Assembly: GCA_014695325.1 (NCBI GenBank)
Contig: JACJNZ010000039.1
Coordinates: forward strand, 992,001-1,056,000
Source: Cyanobacteria bacterium FACHB-502
GTDB lineage: Bacteria; Cyanobacteriota; Cyanobacteriia; Elainellales; Elainellaceae
Length of the DNA stretch: 64,000 nucleotides
Reading direction: 5' to 3'
Shown here: in pieces, positions 34,622-44,343 of the stretch
How positions within the stretch are numbered: position 1 is the first letter of the stretch
Layout of the letters: every line of letters begins with the position of its first letter
Position numbers and translations under genes: made by a program
The notes under the pieces: model-generated
Seen by the model: only the letters and a program-made list of their open reading frames with translations
The model's database searches: none
Told to the model about the DNA's origin: nothing

Positions 34622-37600
34622 TTACTCGACTTCAAATGCACCCACAGACGCCTGCAATTCCTGGGCGATCGTCACGGTTTCGCGGATCGCGTCGGAGACT
34701 TGAATTGAGGATTTTGAGGTCTGCTTGGAGACTTGTGCCACCTGTTCAATCAAGCGAGACACGGCAGAAGAGGTTTCTACCTGCGAAACGGTGGCTTCTG
34801 AGATCGACTGCACTAGATTGTCGATTTCGCGGGAAACTGCCAGAATTTGACCGAGGCTCTGCTTGGCGTTTTCGACCAGATGGGTTCCCTCGACCACCTG
34901 GGCGGTGCTTTGCTCCATGGCTTCCACCACCTGGCTAGTTTCGCGCTGAATGGTCGCGACGATTTTTTCAATCTCCTGGGTGGCGTTGGCAGAGCGGGCT
35001 GCCAGTTCTCCGACTTCTTCGGCAACCACGGCAAAGCCCTGTCCTTCTTCGCCTGCGCGGGCTGCTTCGATTCCGGCGTTGATGGCGAGCAGGTTGGTTT
35101 GCAGTGCGATCTGGTTAATCAGCGACACCACTTTGGAGATTTGCTGAGAGGATTCGCCCAGTCGCTTTACTTTCTTAGCGGTTTCGCCGATCGTCTCCCG
35201 CAGGCTGAGAATGTTTTGCACAGTCAGATCCATTGCGCTGCCGCTGGTTTCTGCGGTGCTGGAGGCGGTGCGGGCAACTTCGGCGGCTTGGCGGGCACTG
35301 GTTGCCACCTGACGAATCGAGACGGTCATTTGCTCAACCGATTGGATGATTTGCGTTGTTTCGTCTGCCTGCTTCAGGGCTTCTTCTGCCAGACGGCGAA
35401 CCGCGCCTTCGTTTTCACCCAGCGAACTGTTAACCTGCTCAACGGACTGTTTGACTTTAGTGACAATCTGCCGCAGGTTTTCCACGATCGAGTTAAAGAA
35501 GTCTGCAACCGTGCCAATTTCTCCCGCTGTGACGTTTGCCCGCACGGTCAGATTGCCTCTGGCGGCTCCTTCGACTTCGCTCAGCAGTTCGATGAGCTGC
35601 ATTTGCAGAGCTTCTTTCTGCCGCCGCTGCTCCTCGGAAAGCACTTCGGCTGCCTGACGGGCCTCTTCTTTTTGCTGGAACAGGTCTGCCTGCTCGAGCG
35701 CAAATCCCAGCTCTTTGCTGCTCTTCTTCATCAGCGTGATTTCGCTTTCCTTCCAGCAGCGCGGTTCGCTGCAATGATGGGCAATCAGCAATCCGATCAA
35801 TTCGTTTTTGATCAAAATGGGCGCGACCAGATTTGCCTTGACCTTAAACTGCTCAAGCTGCCCGATATGGCAAGGGGTAAGCCCAGCTTCATAGATATTA
35901 TTGGTTGCCTGAACCCGACCGAGTCGATATTTTTCCACGTAGCGATCGGCAAAGCAGGGGTCCGCAATCCGCGCCCCTAATGCAGGCGGAAATTCTCGCA
36001 CAACGGACTCTGCCACAAAGGTTCCTGCCCAGTTTGCATCAAACAAATACACGCCCACGCGATCGGCTTCCAGGGCTTCCCGCATTTCCCGGACGACGAC
36101 ATCGAAAATGTCTTGACGGTGAATAAACTGCCGCATTCGAGAAACGATCGTATTCACAAGCTGCTCTTGCTGAGCCGTTGTTTCCTGTTGTCGCAGCAGC
36201 ATTGCCTGAGTCAGGGCATAGCCAATTTGCGTCGTGATTTGCTGCATCAGATCAATGTCTCCTGGCTGCCACAGACGCGGACCCGAACACTGATGCACAC
36301 ACAGCAAGCCAACCAGAGTTTCCCCTGCCAGAACGGGCGCAACGAGATTTGCCTTGACTTCCAACCGCTCTAAAATTTCGCAGTGGCAGCGCGAGAGCTT
36401 TGTCTCGTCGACATTGTCCATTTGCGAAATCTTGCCTGTTTTGTATCGCTGCACCGTTCCGGGGGTTAGAGGGTCATAGATTTCCTGTCCCAGCGATTTG
36501 ATCCAGCGATCGCCTACGGATTCTGAGACGATTTTGCCGCTGGTCATGTCTTCGTTAAACCGATACATCACAATCCGATCGGCTTTGAGCAGCTCTCGAA
36601 TCGCGTCGAGCGGCGCAGACAAAATGTAATCAACATTAAGCGACTGACGAATCTGGGTGGTGATGCGGCTGAGCAACTGGATTCGCTCGGTCGTGTTTTG
36701 CTGATCGGTGTATTGCTGTTTGAGCAGCGATTCTGATGCGGTCACGCTATCTGCCAGCGTATTAAACGTCTGCATTAGTTGACCGACTTCATCGTTCGAT
36801 TCCACCCGGGCCCGTGCCGATCGATCGCCTGCCGCAAATCGCCGGGTGACTTCTCGCAGTGACTCGATCGGTCGAGCAATCGAGCGTCCAAGCAGCGTTC
36901 CCAGTGCCACATCTGCTGCAATTGCCACGACTGCCACCCCAAGCTGAAGCAGCAGAATTTGCCACAGCAATCGGTTCAACGCTGACTCAGACGTGCCGCG
37001 CACCAGAATCGCGATCGGTTCACCCTTAGGATTGGGTAACGCTTTTGCCGCAACGGTGTAGGTTTGTCCGTTGACCCGGATGCGATCGGTCACCGCCTCA
37101 CCGACAGTCTGTTTGGGTTGCAGGGCATCTGCAGCTCGCTGCAAAATTTGGGGATCTGAAAGCGGAACATTTGCCTGCGCTGCTTCGAGATCGGTTGAAT
37201 TGCCCAGATCAAGGCTGGTTGCCAGCTTAAATTCTCCGTTAGGCTGCCGCGCATAAACGGCACTATAGCCATTCTCAAAGGCAGCAATCGACTCTTCGAC
37301 GATCGGCTGTTTTACCACATCTCCGGCAACCAGTGCACCAATAGTCGTGTCTCGCTCCGGGTCACGCACAGGCGTCACCACATAGCGAATCAGCCTGTCC
37401 TGTTCTTTCAGCTCAGCCGGAAGCGGCGGATTCTCTTTCTTTAATTCTTCGGCACTGACCAACGCATTTGCGCTGACCTGACGCGGTGAAGCGAGAACCT
37501 GACTCACCAATCCCTGCGGGTCAAATTTTTCGCCCTGACGATCGGCATTTGCGCTGGCAATGATCCGTCCATCGATGCCAACCAGCGTCGCGTACTCAAT

Positions 37601-38131
37601 GTTGCGGGCTGCAATCTCATTGCTCAGAGTGCGCTTGAGTTCTTCTTCCTGTTCCCCAGAGAGCGATCGTCCGTTTACCCTGTCCCTCGCTGCATTAATA
37701 ATCAGCGGGTTGTCTGACTGCCCCCGAAACCCAAATCCCATTTGATTGGTTTTGACTTCGTAGGACAGCCGCTCGACCGTCGCCTCCGATTTTGCCTGGT
37801 TTGCGAGCTGAGCTCGTCCGCCTGCAATCAGCAGCAGCGCTCCCACTCCCACCAGCCCAAGCACTGCAATTAGCTCGGATGTCAGCAGTGCAAACCTCTG
37901 CTTGCGCCGCACGGGTAAATTGCGAAACCAATGATCCGCCTGAACCCGGTTCATCTCAAGCGGAAGACTGACCTGCGATCGCCCCGAATTCAACGATGGT
38001 AGTTTTCGGTTGGTTTCAGCAGAAACAGCAGGAACAGACTCAATTTCCGATGGCTCTGACCCGATCGGTTCCAGATCATCTTTGTCAGGCGGAAACTGTC
38101 CGTTGGAAAGGGGACGGGGCTGGATGGTCAT
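34622..38131 (-). CDS. pixJ: Phototaxis photoreceptor / methyl-accepting protein, PixJ type with DXCF cyanobacteriochrome GAF
   Basis: This 1169-residue membrane receptor has a disordered N-terminus, TM1 (about 84-105), an extracytoplasmic sensor region (106-388), TM2 (about 390-415), HAMP (about 416-468), GAF1 (about 490-645), GAF2 (about 660-815), a second HAMP-like segment (852-893) and an MCP signalling domain (about 900-1165; tip [17 protein letters not shown]). GAF2 has Cys726 in DPCF, the DXCF motif, and canonical Cys754 in TPCHIGQL, as in blue/green cyanobacteriochromes of PixJ. GAF1 also has a Cys-His (Cys582, SRCHCE), which is unusual. It should sense light direction and drive PixL. 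Confidence 0.95.
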   Translation of the reverse strand: MTIQPRPLSNGQFPPDKDDLEPIGSEPSEIESVPAVSAETNRKLPSLNSGRSQVSLPLEMNRVQADHWFRNLPVRRKQRFALLTSELIAVLGLVGVGALLLIAGGRAQLANQAKSEATVERLSYEVKTNQMGFGFRGQSDNPLIINAARDRVNGRSLSGEQEEELKRTLSNEIAARNIEYATLVGIDGRIIASANADRQGEKFDPQGLVSQVLASPRQVSANALVSAEELKKENPPLPAELKEQDRLIRYVVTPVRDPERDTTIGALVAGDVVKQPIVEESIAAFENGYSAVYARQPNGEFKLATSLDLGNSTDLEAAQANVPLSDPQILQRAADALQPKQTVGEAVTDRIRVNGQTYTVAAKALPNPKGEPIAILVRGTSESALNRLLWQILLLQLGVAVVAIAADVALGTLLGRSIARPIESLREVTRRFAAGDRSARARVESNDEVGQLMQTFNTLADSVTASESLLKQQYTDQQNTTERIQLLSRITTQIRQSLNVDYILSAPLDAIRELLKADRIVMYRFNEDMTSGKIVSESVGDRWIKSLGQEIYDPLTPGTVQRYKTGKISQMDNVDETKLSRCHCEILERLEVKANLVAPVLAGETLVGLLCVHQCSGPRLWQPGDIDLMQQITTQIGYALTQAMLLRQQETTAQQEQLVNTIVSRMRQFIHRQDIFDVVVREMREALEADRVGVYLFDANWAGTFVAESVVREFPPALGARIADPCFADRYVEKYRLGRVQATNNIYEAGLTPCHIGQLEQFKVKANLVAPILIKNELIGLLIAHHCSEPRCWKESEITLMKKSSKELGFALEQADLFQQKEEARQAAEVLSEEQRRQKEALQMQLIELLSEVEGAARGNLTVRANVTAGEIGTVADFFNSIVENLRQIVTKVKQSVEQVNSSLGENEGAVRRLAEEALKQADETTQIIQSVEQMTVSIRQVATSARQAAEVARTASSTAETSGSAMDLTVQNILSLRETIGETAKKVKRLGESSQQISKVVSLINQIALQTNLLAINAGIEAARAGEEGQGFAVVAEEVGELAARSANATQEIEKIVATIQRETSQVVEAMEQSTAQVVEGTHLVENAKQSLGQILAVSREIDNLVQSISEATVSQVETSSAVSRLIEQVAQVSKQTSKSSIQVSDAIRETVTIAQELQASVGAFEVE

Positions 38132-38149
38132 GAGCGCGATACCTCAGGA

Positions 38150-38300
38150 ATGGAATGGGGAGAACAGAATAGAGAGAATGGGGAGATCAAGAGGTGGGCG
38201 ATCGGGGGATGGGCAGACGAGGGGAGACAGTAAAGGGGAAAACAGTGAATTAGGCGCGATCGATTTGGAGATTGGGAAATAAACGGAGAATAAACGGGAA
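38150..38300 (+). repeat. Purine-skewed spacer tract before pixJ
   Basis: The plus strand is strongly A/G-rich with words AATGGGGAGA, AGAGAATGGGGAGATCAAGA and ACGAGGGGAGACAG, then AATAAACGG(A/G)(G)A(A)-type duplications at 38278-38306. It lies in the 340-base gap between pixI and pixJ, with the CT-rich tract at the other end. Confidence 0.5.
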
Positions 38301-38397
38301 ATAAATTAGGAAACAGGAGCGAATTTATAAATCAGTGAACAGACTTTTAACAAACAGGCAACAACACTGACAGAAAATAACACCTATAAATGGCTCC

Positions 38398-38471
38398 TAA
38401 TGCCTTTCACCCCTTCACATCCCTAGCTCCCCATCTCCCCCATCTCCTCATCCCCTCACCCACTCATCCCT
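38398..38471 (+). repeat. Pyrimidine-skewed spacer tract after pixI
   Basis: The plus strand reads CCCCATCTCCCCCATCTCC then TCATCCCCTCACCCACTCAT; nearly identical words occur at 61610-61680. It is the same family as the purine tracts but in reverse orientation. Confidence 0.6.
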
Positions 38472-38981
38472 CTACGCCACCCGCAGCACAGACGCCTGCA
38501 CGATCGCCTCTGCCTCTAGCACTAGCAGCACTTCCTGTCGATCTGAAAGCTGCTGAAGGGCACAGCCGCGCAGGTAGGGAACAAGCGATGCGGCAATTTG
38601 CCCAAGGGGAGATTGAATTTGATCGGATTGCAGGCGAACTGATCCTTCGACCCGGTGAACTGCCACACCTAAGGGAATATTGCCGACCTGCAACAGGACG
38701 ATCGTGTATTGCTGAGTCGAAACATCCAGCAGGGAAACGCCGAGAAGCTGCGCCAGATCGATCGTCCAGCTAATTCGGCTGCGTCGATTGAGTAAGCCCA
38801 GCATTACCGGGTGCATATTAGGCATTGGAGTAAGCCGACGCGCAGGCAGCACCAAAGCTTCCTGGATCGACTGCATTGAAATGACGGCTGGAATTTCCGG
38901 GGTGAGCCAGAATTTGAGATAGGCATCGCCCGTTTGTTTTTGCGATCGACTTTCGGTCAGCGCAAGCTTTGCAATTTCCAT
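38472..38981 (-). CDS. pixI: CheW-like adaptor, PixI type
   Basis: This 169-residue protein has a CheW domain: YLKFWLTPEIPAVISMQSIQE, MHPVMLGLLNRRSRISWTIDLAQLLG, QYTIVLLQVGNIPLGVAVHRVEG and a C-terminal VLLVLEAEAIVQASVL. It couples the PixJ receptor to the PixL kinase. The gene lies between pixH and pixJ as in Synechocystis (pixG-H-I-J). No ribosome binding site is visible upstream of ATG 38981. A 256-base gap containing a dispersed repeat separates it from pixH. Confidence 0.88.
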   Translation of the reverse strand: MEIAKLALTESRSQKQTGDAYLKFWLTPEIPAVISMQSIQEALVLPARRLTPMPNMHPVMLGLLNRRSRISWTIDLAQLLGVSLLDVSTQQYTIVLLQVGNIPLGVAVHRVEGSVRLQSDQIQSPLGQIAASLVPYLRGCALQQLSDRQEVLLVLEAEAIVQASVLRVA

Positions 38982-39057
38982 GAGTGAAAAGAGCTGAAAA
39001 GGAAGGAGAAGAGAAACTGCGGAGAGATTGTTTGAGAAGTCTCAAAGGAACTACATC

Positions 39058-39119
39058 GCCCCCTAAATTCCCCAACTTTTGACTTGCCGCTCTAAAAGAG
39101 CGAGGGGGAACCTTGAGCC
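39058..39119. repeat. Dispersed hairpin repeat, copy A
   Basis: The sequence starts GCCCCCTAAATTCCCCAAC, continues TTTTGACTTGCCGCTCTAAA and ends GAGCGAGGGGGAACCTTGAG. An inner hairpin GCTCT/AGAGC is enclosed by a C-run and G-run pairing (TTCCCC / GGGGGAA). Copy B at 41581 is about 80 percent identical. It sits between pixH and pixI. Confidence 0.8.
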
Positions 39120-39237
39120 GCTAAACGTTCTGGTGGCAGGTGACAAATGCCTGGTGACAAATGAAAGCTTGCAAGGCTTGGTTCATCCAGAATTGACTCG
39201 TTAGGGAGGCGGTTCGGAAGATTACTCAAATAGCCGC

Positions 39238-39615
39238 TTAGCCAGAAACCGATTTAATTGCACGAATGAACTGTTCACGGGTAAAGGGTTTGGTGATGTA
39301 GGCATCTGCGCCTTGTTTCATGCCCCATAGCCGATCGATTTCCTGGTCTTTTGAGCTGCAAATCACGATCGGAACTCGTTCGGTGACAGGATGCTTTCGC
39401 AAGGTCCGGCAGAGTTCAAAGCCGCTCATTCCCGGCATCACCACATCGGTGACAATGACATCGGGCTTTTGTTCGATCGCTTTATCCAGAGCTTCTTTTG
39501 CGGTTCCTGCACCAATGACGGAATAGCCGCCTTCTCGCAGGTAATGGCTCATTAACTCCATTTCTGAATGAGTATCTTCAACGATTAGAATCGTTCCCAT
39601 GATCGTGTTATTCAT
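39238..39615 (-). CDS. pixH: CheY-like response regulator, PixH type
   Basis: This 125-residue single-domain receiver has ILIVEDTHSEMELMSHYL at the acidic pocket, the phospho-acceptor in VIVTDVVMPGMSGFELCRTL, then CSSK and ITKPFTREQF. It should receive phosphate from PixL and modulate pilus retraction or extension. ATG 39600 (MGTILIVEDT) is an alternative start five codons later. It follows pixG by 40 bases. Confidence 0.9.
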   Translation of the reverse strand: MNNTIMGTILIVEDTHSEMELMSHYLREGGYSVIGAGTAKEALDKAIEQKPDVIVTDVVMPGMSGFELCRTLRKHPVTERVPIVICSSKDQEIDRLWGMKQGADAYITKPFTREQFIRAIKSVSG

Positions 39616-39655
39616 GCGTTCTCAGATATGAATTTGTTGGATGGCAGTTCTGGCT

Positions 39656-40822
39656 TCAGGTCAGATGCTTAAACACCATCTTCATCAGGTCAGACTGAGT
39701 AAAGGGTTTCGTGAGATAGCCTGAAGCACCAACTAGACGAGCTTTGGCGCGATCGATAAATCCGGTATTACCCGTGACCATAATGATGGGCGTGGCTCGA
39801 AAGGTCGGATGCTTTCGCAACAGAGAACATAACTCATAGCCGTCTAAGCTAGGCATGGTTACGTCTAGCAAAATCAAATCCGGTTTACTGCGGATGATCT
39901 GCATCAGTGCCCGCACCGGATCACTAATCAACACAACAGAGAACATCTTGTCGTCCAGAAACGCATTAATTGCCTGAAGCACCGTGGGGCTATCGTCAAT
40001 GCAGGCAATCGTATAAGTCGTTTTGGCAGAGTTTGGGCGAGGCTGTGCTGCCCCGTAGTTTGGAGCGGGTAATCCGTTTGGCGCAATCTTTTGGGCAAAG
40101 GGCGATGACCCGTTGCGATCCAGCGGTGCAGCGGTGAGCGCCTCCGATCGCGGTTCGGGCTGCCTGGATTCAAGCGGTCTTGCCTCAGATTGTCTTGCCT
40201 CAGATTGTCTTGCCTCAGATTGTCTTGCCTCAGACGGTCTTGCCTCAGGCGATCGAGACGGTTCGCTAAACCGATTTTCAGCAGGAACCGATCGCGGCTT
40301 TTGCTGCTGCACCGATTCCACGATCGCTTTCAGATCGAGCTGGCAAAACTGCGGCAGTTGGGCAGGCAATTGATCGGCTTCGATGAGTTCATAGCTTCCA
40401 GTCTGCACTGCCAGCAAAGAATCAAGCACTTCTCGTGCCAGTCCCTCGATCAGCTCTGCGGCTTGTTCCGGCAGGAGAAACTGCTGTTCGATCAGCCAGG
40501 TAATTGCCTGATAGTCAGGGAGGACTTTCTCGTCTCGATCGCGCACAGACTCAAACAGTAGCCGCACTTGGACGCGAATAGCACTGACCAAACTGGGAAC
40601 CTTGAGACTGAGACGACGCAAATGGCGATCGAGACGGATAAACGGTTCGGCAGAGCTGGATGCGTAAACCAGTTTGCCCTGCTCTAAGTAGAGTGACCAG
40701 ATGGTGGAATTGCTCACAACTTGCAAACAGCCGCTTGCCTGACGGCTAATCATTTGAGCCAGGAGACTGAGTGGATGGAGCGTTTGGGGCGATCGATAGG
40801 TTCCCATACGGATGGTCTGCAT
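39656..40822 (-). CDS. pixG: PatA/PixG-type response regulator (PATAN domain plus receiver)
   Basis: This 388-residue protein has an N-terminal PATAN/DUF4388 domain (about 1-180; LAQMISRQASGCLQVVSNST ... ATWLIEQQFLLPEQAAELIE-type helices), a charged repetitive linker (about 185-260) and a receiver (about 265-388; IACIDDSPTVLQAINAFL, phospho-Asp in LILLDVTMPSLDGYELC, LTKPFTQSDL). PatA-type regulators act on pilus motors in phototaxis. The linker contains a perfect 15-base tandem repeat coding for S-E-A-R-Q. GGAG lies six bases before the ATG. It is the first gene of the operon. Confidence 0.92.
   Translation of the reverse strand: MQTIRMGTYRSPQTLHPLSLLAQMISRQASGCLQVVSNSTIWSLYLEQGKLVYASSSAEPFIRLDRHLRRLSLKVPSLVSAIRVQVRLLFESVRDRDEKVLPDYQAITWLIEQQFLLPEQAAELIEGLAREVLDSLLAVQTGSYELIEADQLPAQLPQFCQLDLKAIVESVQQQKPRSVPAENRFSEPSRSPEARPSEARQSEARQSEARQSEARPLESRQPEPRSEALTAAPLDRNGSSPFAQKIAPNGLPAPNYGAAQPRPNSAKTTYTIACIDDSPTVLQAINAFLDDKMFSVVLISDPVRALMQIIRSKPDLILLDVTMPSLDGYELCSLLRKHPTFRATPIIMVTGNTGFIDRAKARLVGASGYLTKPFTQSDLMKMVFKHLT
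40183..40242 (-). repeat. 15-bp tandem repeat inside pixG (SEARQ linker)
   Basis: CCTCAGATTGTCTTG occurs exactly three times at 40183, 40198 and 40213, with an imperfect fourth at 40228 (CCTCAGACGGTCTTG) and a partial fifth. It is in frame, adding five residues per copy to the PATAN-receiver linker. Confidence 0.95.
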
Positions 40823-41008
40823 TGAATACTCCGTTCGTCAAAGGGGGCAGAAATCACAAACTGTTGAAAAGAACCAAACATTGGAGACAAACCGAATGGA
40901 AGGCAATTTCAAACAGCTAGGGTGACGAGAATGCACACCGCTTAAGAGAAATGAGGGTGAGGAACTGCGTAATCTGTGAGTGACTAGCAGATGCCTGATT
41001 GCAAATAC

Positions 41009-41056
41009 AGATCTGCGAAACCAGATCTATAGAACAAGATCTGCGAAACCAGATCT
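41009..41056. promoter_or_regulatory. Two identical 20-bp palindromic units upstream of pixG
   Basis: AGATCTGCGAAACCAGATCT occurs exactly at 41009-41028 and 41037-41056, start to start 28 bases. Each unit is itself an inverted repeat (AGATCTG/CAGATCT). They lie about 190-235 bases upstream of the pixG start, a plausible operator arrangement. Confidence 0.55.
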
Positions 41057-41457
41057 AAAAATGACACTTGAATAAAGCTTGGTAAGATGCAGTGGTTTCG
41101 GCAGCGCTGAATTGGCGGTAGTGTTTTCCCTGTTTCCTGCACTCCAGTAACCGATTAGGAGGCAAGAGCCGAACCTGATGTGCAAATCTCTTTCATACCC
41201 ATTAAGCGTATCAGCTTTCGATGTAAGAGTTATTGACGCTTGATAAAGATAGCCAGAAAAAAGATAAAGAAGATATAAGATTGCAAGGGAGAATCTGCCT
41301 GAATACAAGCACTTGAACGATCCGCATTAACTTCGACAATCCAACTAGAATCCATTTGATCAGGATAAAAGTTTCCTGTTTTTACTCCATTTTATGAACT
41401 CCTAACCAATCAAAAATGAACTCAGCAAGACATTTGTAAGATATCCGCAAGGCAATG

Positions 41458-41489
41458 ACCTCGATCGAATCAATACACGCGATCGAGGT
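41458..41489. other. 10-bp perfect inverted repeat, extendable to 13
   Basis: ACCTCGATCG (41458-41467) and CGATCGAGGT (41480-41489) pair around a 12-base loop, with further pairing outward through one G-U. No T run follows on either strand, so it is not an ordinary terminator. It lies about 200 bases after the bcsA stop. Confidence 0.6.
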
Positions 41490-41580
41490 TATCGATGATA
41501 CAAAAATAAATTCACAGCAGAATGCAATTGGATTTGATCGGGGGTTAGGGATGGTTGAGGGGTCGCAGGAGTATTCCATT

Positions 41581-41640
41581 GCCCCCCTGAATCTCCCAAC
41601 TTTTGACTTGTCGCTCTAAAAAAGCAAAGGGAAACTTTGA
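41581..41640. repeat. Dispersed hairpin repeat, copy B
   Basis: Begins GCCCCCCTGAATCTCCCAAC and ends AAGCAAAGGGAAACTTTGA; it shares the central ACTTTTGACTTG(T/C)CGCTCTAAA with copy A. It ends 43 bases before the bcsA stop codon end. Confidence 0.8.
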
Positions 41641-41682
41641 ACGTGAGCAAAGCTAGCTCGGTTCTGCCACTTACCTATCCCA

Positions 41683-44340
41683 CTAACTCAACAACCTTAA
41701 AATCCGCCGAATCTTCTCCCGTTGCTGGCGATCGAGCGACTCTGGGAAGGAAAGCTCCATAATAATGTGCTGCGAGGCAACAGCGACGGCTTGCTGTCCT
41801 TCGGAATGAATTGTTTCGGGGTCAGGGAGCAGGCTGGGCAGCACTTCGATACTTTGCACCTGTGCCAGCACGGTTTGCGGCAGCGGGTCGTATCCTTCGC
41901 GGCTGATCATAAGCGAGAGAATTGGCTGCTCAGTGCCAAGGGTTTCCAGTTTGGGCAGGGTGCGATCGACAAACTCAAGCCGCAGATCGCGTGTGCCGAT
42001 TTCGGTTACTTTTGCCGTATAAATTTCATCTTCCCAGCCTTCCCAGAAAATTTGCGCCCAGCCGCGCACCTGTTTTCGCACTTTCATGCCCACTTCGGGC
42101 TTCAGATCGCGAAAGGCACGGATAAGACTGGTGGCAATGAACTTGAGCGATTGAATCGGTTTATCAATTTGCGATCGCTGCTGCGAATACCATTCCCGCA
42201 CGTCGGCATATAGGACGATCGTGAGATCATCTTGCTGCTCCCGGGTGGGGCTGACAAAATCAACGGACAGCAGAGTTTGCAGAGCATCGGTCGCAATACC
42301 GCGCACAATTCTGGCATCGAGCAGTGCCCTTGCACCGTAGTCGCCGATCAGTTCGACGCGCACCTCGTCCGAGACGTTGGGCCACTCATCAAGCAGGATT
42401 TGTGCGCCCGTTTCGCTGACGTTGGTGGTTCTGCCAATCCATCGCTGTCCGTCGCTGTGAATAATCGCGATCAGGCGGCGGGGCATCCGGTGGGAACGGC
42501 GAAGCTGGGGTTGCTCAAAGGCGGCAATGCAGGCAGCCATCACCAGCAGCAGGTTAAACAGACACCAGAGCGAGTTGATCAGCACTGCCTGGGTTTCCTG
42601 CGGACTGAGGATCAGCCAGAAGGGGATCGCCAGCAGCGAAGCTCCGGTAATTCCGCCCAGCATTACCAGATAGCGGATCGAATCGAGGTCAAAGCTCCGC
42701 TCGTTGACGGTTAATCCTTTGCTAGTAACGTTAAAGCTGCCCAGCTTGGGATTGATTAATGCCAGCAGCGTCACAATACCTGCCTGAAACGACATGGCAA
42801 ACTCGTAGATCTCATTCCAGAAGGAAAAGCGAACGTGCTTATAGGGAATGTGATTTGTTTGCATTGACAAAATAATATGCGGCAGCGCGTACGCCAGCGT
42901 TTCCAGCCCCAGTCCTTTTACCGAGTTGATGCCAAACAGCAAAAAGAACGTGGGAGCGATCGCATACATCACCCTGGGAAAGCCAAAAAAGAAGTGCATT
43001 GTCGCGCTGAAATAGCAAAGTCGCTGCGACATTCTGAGTTTGAGTTTGCGGTTGAACAAAGGATTTTCGAGCCGCAAGATTTGCGCCATGCCCCGCGCCC
43101 AGCGCACCTGCTGTCCCACAAACGAGGAAAAGGTTTCAGGAGCCAGCCCTGCGACCATAATCTTGTCGTAGTAAACGCTCTTATAGCCGATCGAATGCAG
43201 CCGCAGTGAAGTGTGGCAGTCTTCAGTAACAGTCTCGGTGGCAATGCCGCCCACTTCCAAAATCGCTTCCCGCCGAATCACAGCTGCCGAGCCGCAAAAG
43301 AAAGCTGCATTCCAGAAATCGTTACCTTTTTGCAGCACTTTATAAAACAGCTCGTTGCCCACGGGAACCTGACCGTTCGTGTACAGATTGCGCTCAAACG
43401 GATCGGGGTTATAAAACCAGTGCGGCGTTTGCACCAGGGCAACCTGCGGATCAAAAAAGAAGCCGACTGTTTTCTGTAAAAAACCGCGAATCGGGATGTG
43501 ATCGCAGTCGAGAATCATGACCAGATCGCCTTTTGTTCTGTGCAGTGCCGTGTTGATGTTTCCGGCTTTGGCGTGATCGTTGTTGTCGCGAGTGAGCATT
43601 GTGCAGCCCAGTTCCTCGCACATTTGCTGCAGTTCTGCCCGTCGCTGCCGAAACTTTTCTGCTCGTCCGTCATCCAAAACGTACACTCGCTTTTTATCGG
43701 CGGGGTAATCGACCCCTAATGCCGCTAAAGCTGTTTTCCGCACGATCTCCACATCTTCGTTGTAAGTGGGAATGTAGATATCAACGGTAAACCATTCTTC
43801 TTGCGGAAAGAGGGAGAGATCGATCGGTTTACGATCGCGAATTTTCAGCGTTTGGAAATAGGCAAGAAACAGCGTCAGAATGCCGTATAGCTCGGCGGCA
43901 AACAGCAGCAGCGAGAATACCGTATCGACCCAGGAGTCGAAGTTGAGCGTATAGCTGACTCGGTAATAAAAATACCGCAGCGTGGTCAGAATGCTCAGCA
44001 GCATCAGCAGCAGGTGCAGCGCGTCGTCTGATTTGCTTTTCGGACGTTCTGCCAGATAAAGAAACCAGCGTCCCACTGTGACCACACAAGCTCCTAACAA
44101 AGCCTGCTGCCAGAAGTTAGGGCGAATGGTAATAAACGGCATGAAAAACAGAATCAGACAAATCAGCAGCAGCACCAACTGCGATCGACCGAGCCATTTC
44201 AACACGCTGTTTACCGAATCCGGCAGCCGATCGACCAGCAGCGTCGTAAACCGATCATTGACTTGCTCCAGTTGCCGATCAGCGCGACGAGAAGCCTCCG
44301 CATTCCTGAACTTATGTTTGGGTTTCATCCAGCGAATCAT
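41683..44340 (-). CDS. bcsA: Cellulose synthase catalytic subunit with PilZ domain
   Basis: This 885-residue membrane GT2 enzyme polymerises UDP-glucose into beta-1,4-glucan. N-terminal helices are followed by the glycosyltransferase domain with DDG (223-225), DCD (278-280), FFCGS (347-351), TED (372-374) and QQVRW (410-414). C-terminal helices and a PilZ domain with RRSHR (614-618) and NVSETG (640-645) come next, the residues that bind cyclic di-GMP. About 180 residues follow PilZ, longer than minimal BcsA. It starts three bases after bcsB. Activation by cyclic di-GMP is expected from the family. Confidence 0.94.
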   Translation of the reverse strand: MIRWMKPKHKFRNAEASRRADRQLEQVNDRFTTLLVDRLPDSVNSVLKWLGRSQLVLLLICLILFFMPFITIRPNFWQQALLGACVVTVGRWFLYLAERPKSKSDDALHLLLMLLSILTTLRYFYYRVSYTLNFDSWVDTVFSLLLFAAELYGILTLFLAYFQTLKIRDRKPIDLSLFPQEEWFTVDIYIPTYNEDVEIVRKTALAALGVDYPADKKRVYVLDDGRAEKFRQRRAELQQMCEELGCTMLTRDNNDHAKAGNINTALHRTKGDLVMILDCDHIPIRGFLQKTVGFFFDPQVALVQTPHWFYNPDPFERNLYTNGQVPVGNELFYKVLQKGNDFWNAAFFCGSAAVIRREAILEVGGIATETVTEDCHTSLRLHSIGYKSVYYDKIMVAGLAPETFSSFVGQQVRWARGMAQILRLENPLFNRKLKLRMSQRLCYFSATMHFFFGFPRVMYAIAPTFFLLFGINSVKGLGLETLAYALPHIILSMQTNHIPYKHVRFSFWNEIYEFAMSFQAGIVTLLALINPKLGSFNVTSKGLTVNERSFDLDSIRYLVMLGGITGASLLAIPFWLILSPQETQAVLINSLWCLFNLLLVMAACIAAFEQPQLRRSHRMPRRLIAIIHSDGQRWIGRTTNVSETGAQILLDEWPNVSDEVRVELIGDYGARALLDARIVRGIATDALQTLLSVDFVSPTREQQDDLTIVLYADVREWYSQQRSQIDKPIQSLKFIATSLIRAFRDLKPEVGMKVRKQVRGWAQIFWEGWEDEIYTAKVTEIGTRDLRLEFVDRTLPKLETLGTEQPILSLMISREGYDPLPQTVLAQVQSIEVLPSLLPDPETIHSEGQQAVAVASQHIIMELSFPESLDRQQREKIRRILRLLS

Positions 44341-44343
44341 GCG

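Larger units (their letters stand above)
40823..41682. other. 860-base spacer between the cellulose and phototaxis operons
   Basis: No convincing gene is present; two minus-strand frames (41027-41308, 41382-41579) look random. It holds paired palindromes at 41009-41056, a strong inverted repeat at 41458-41489 and dispersed repeat copy B at 41581. The pixG promoter should be here. Confidence 0.55.

Noticed and set aside
41027-41308. Minus-strand frame of 93 codons in the bcs-pix spacer
   Set aside because: It runs through the twin palindromes, has no ribosome binding site and no protein-like pattern.
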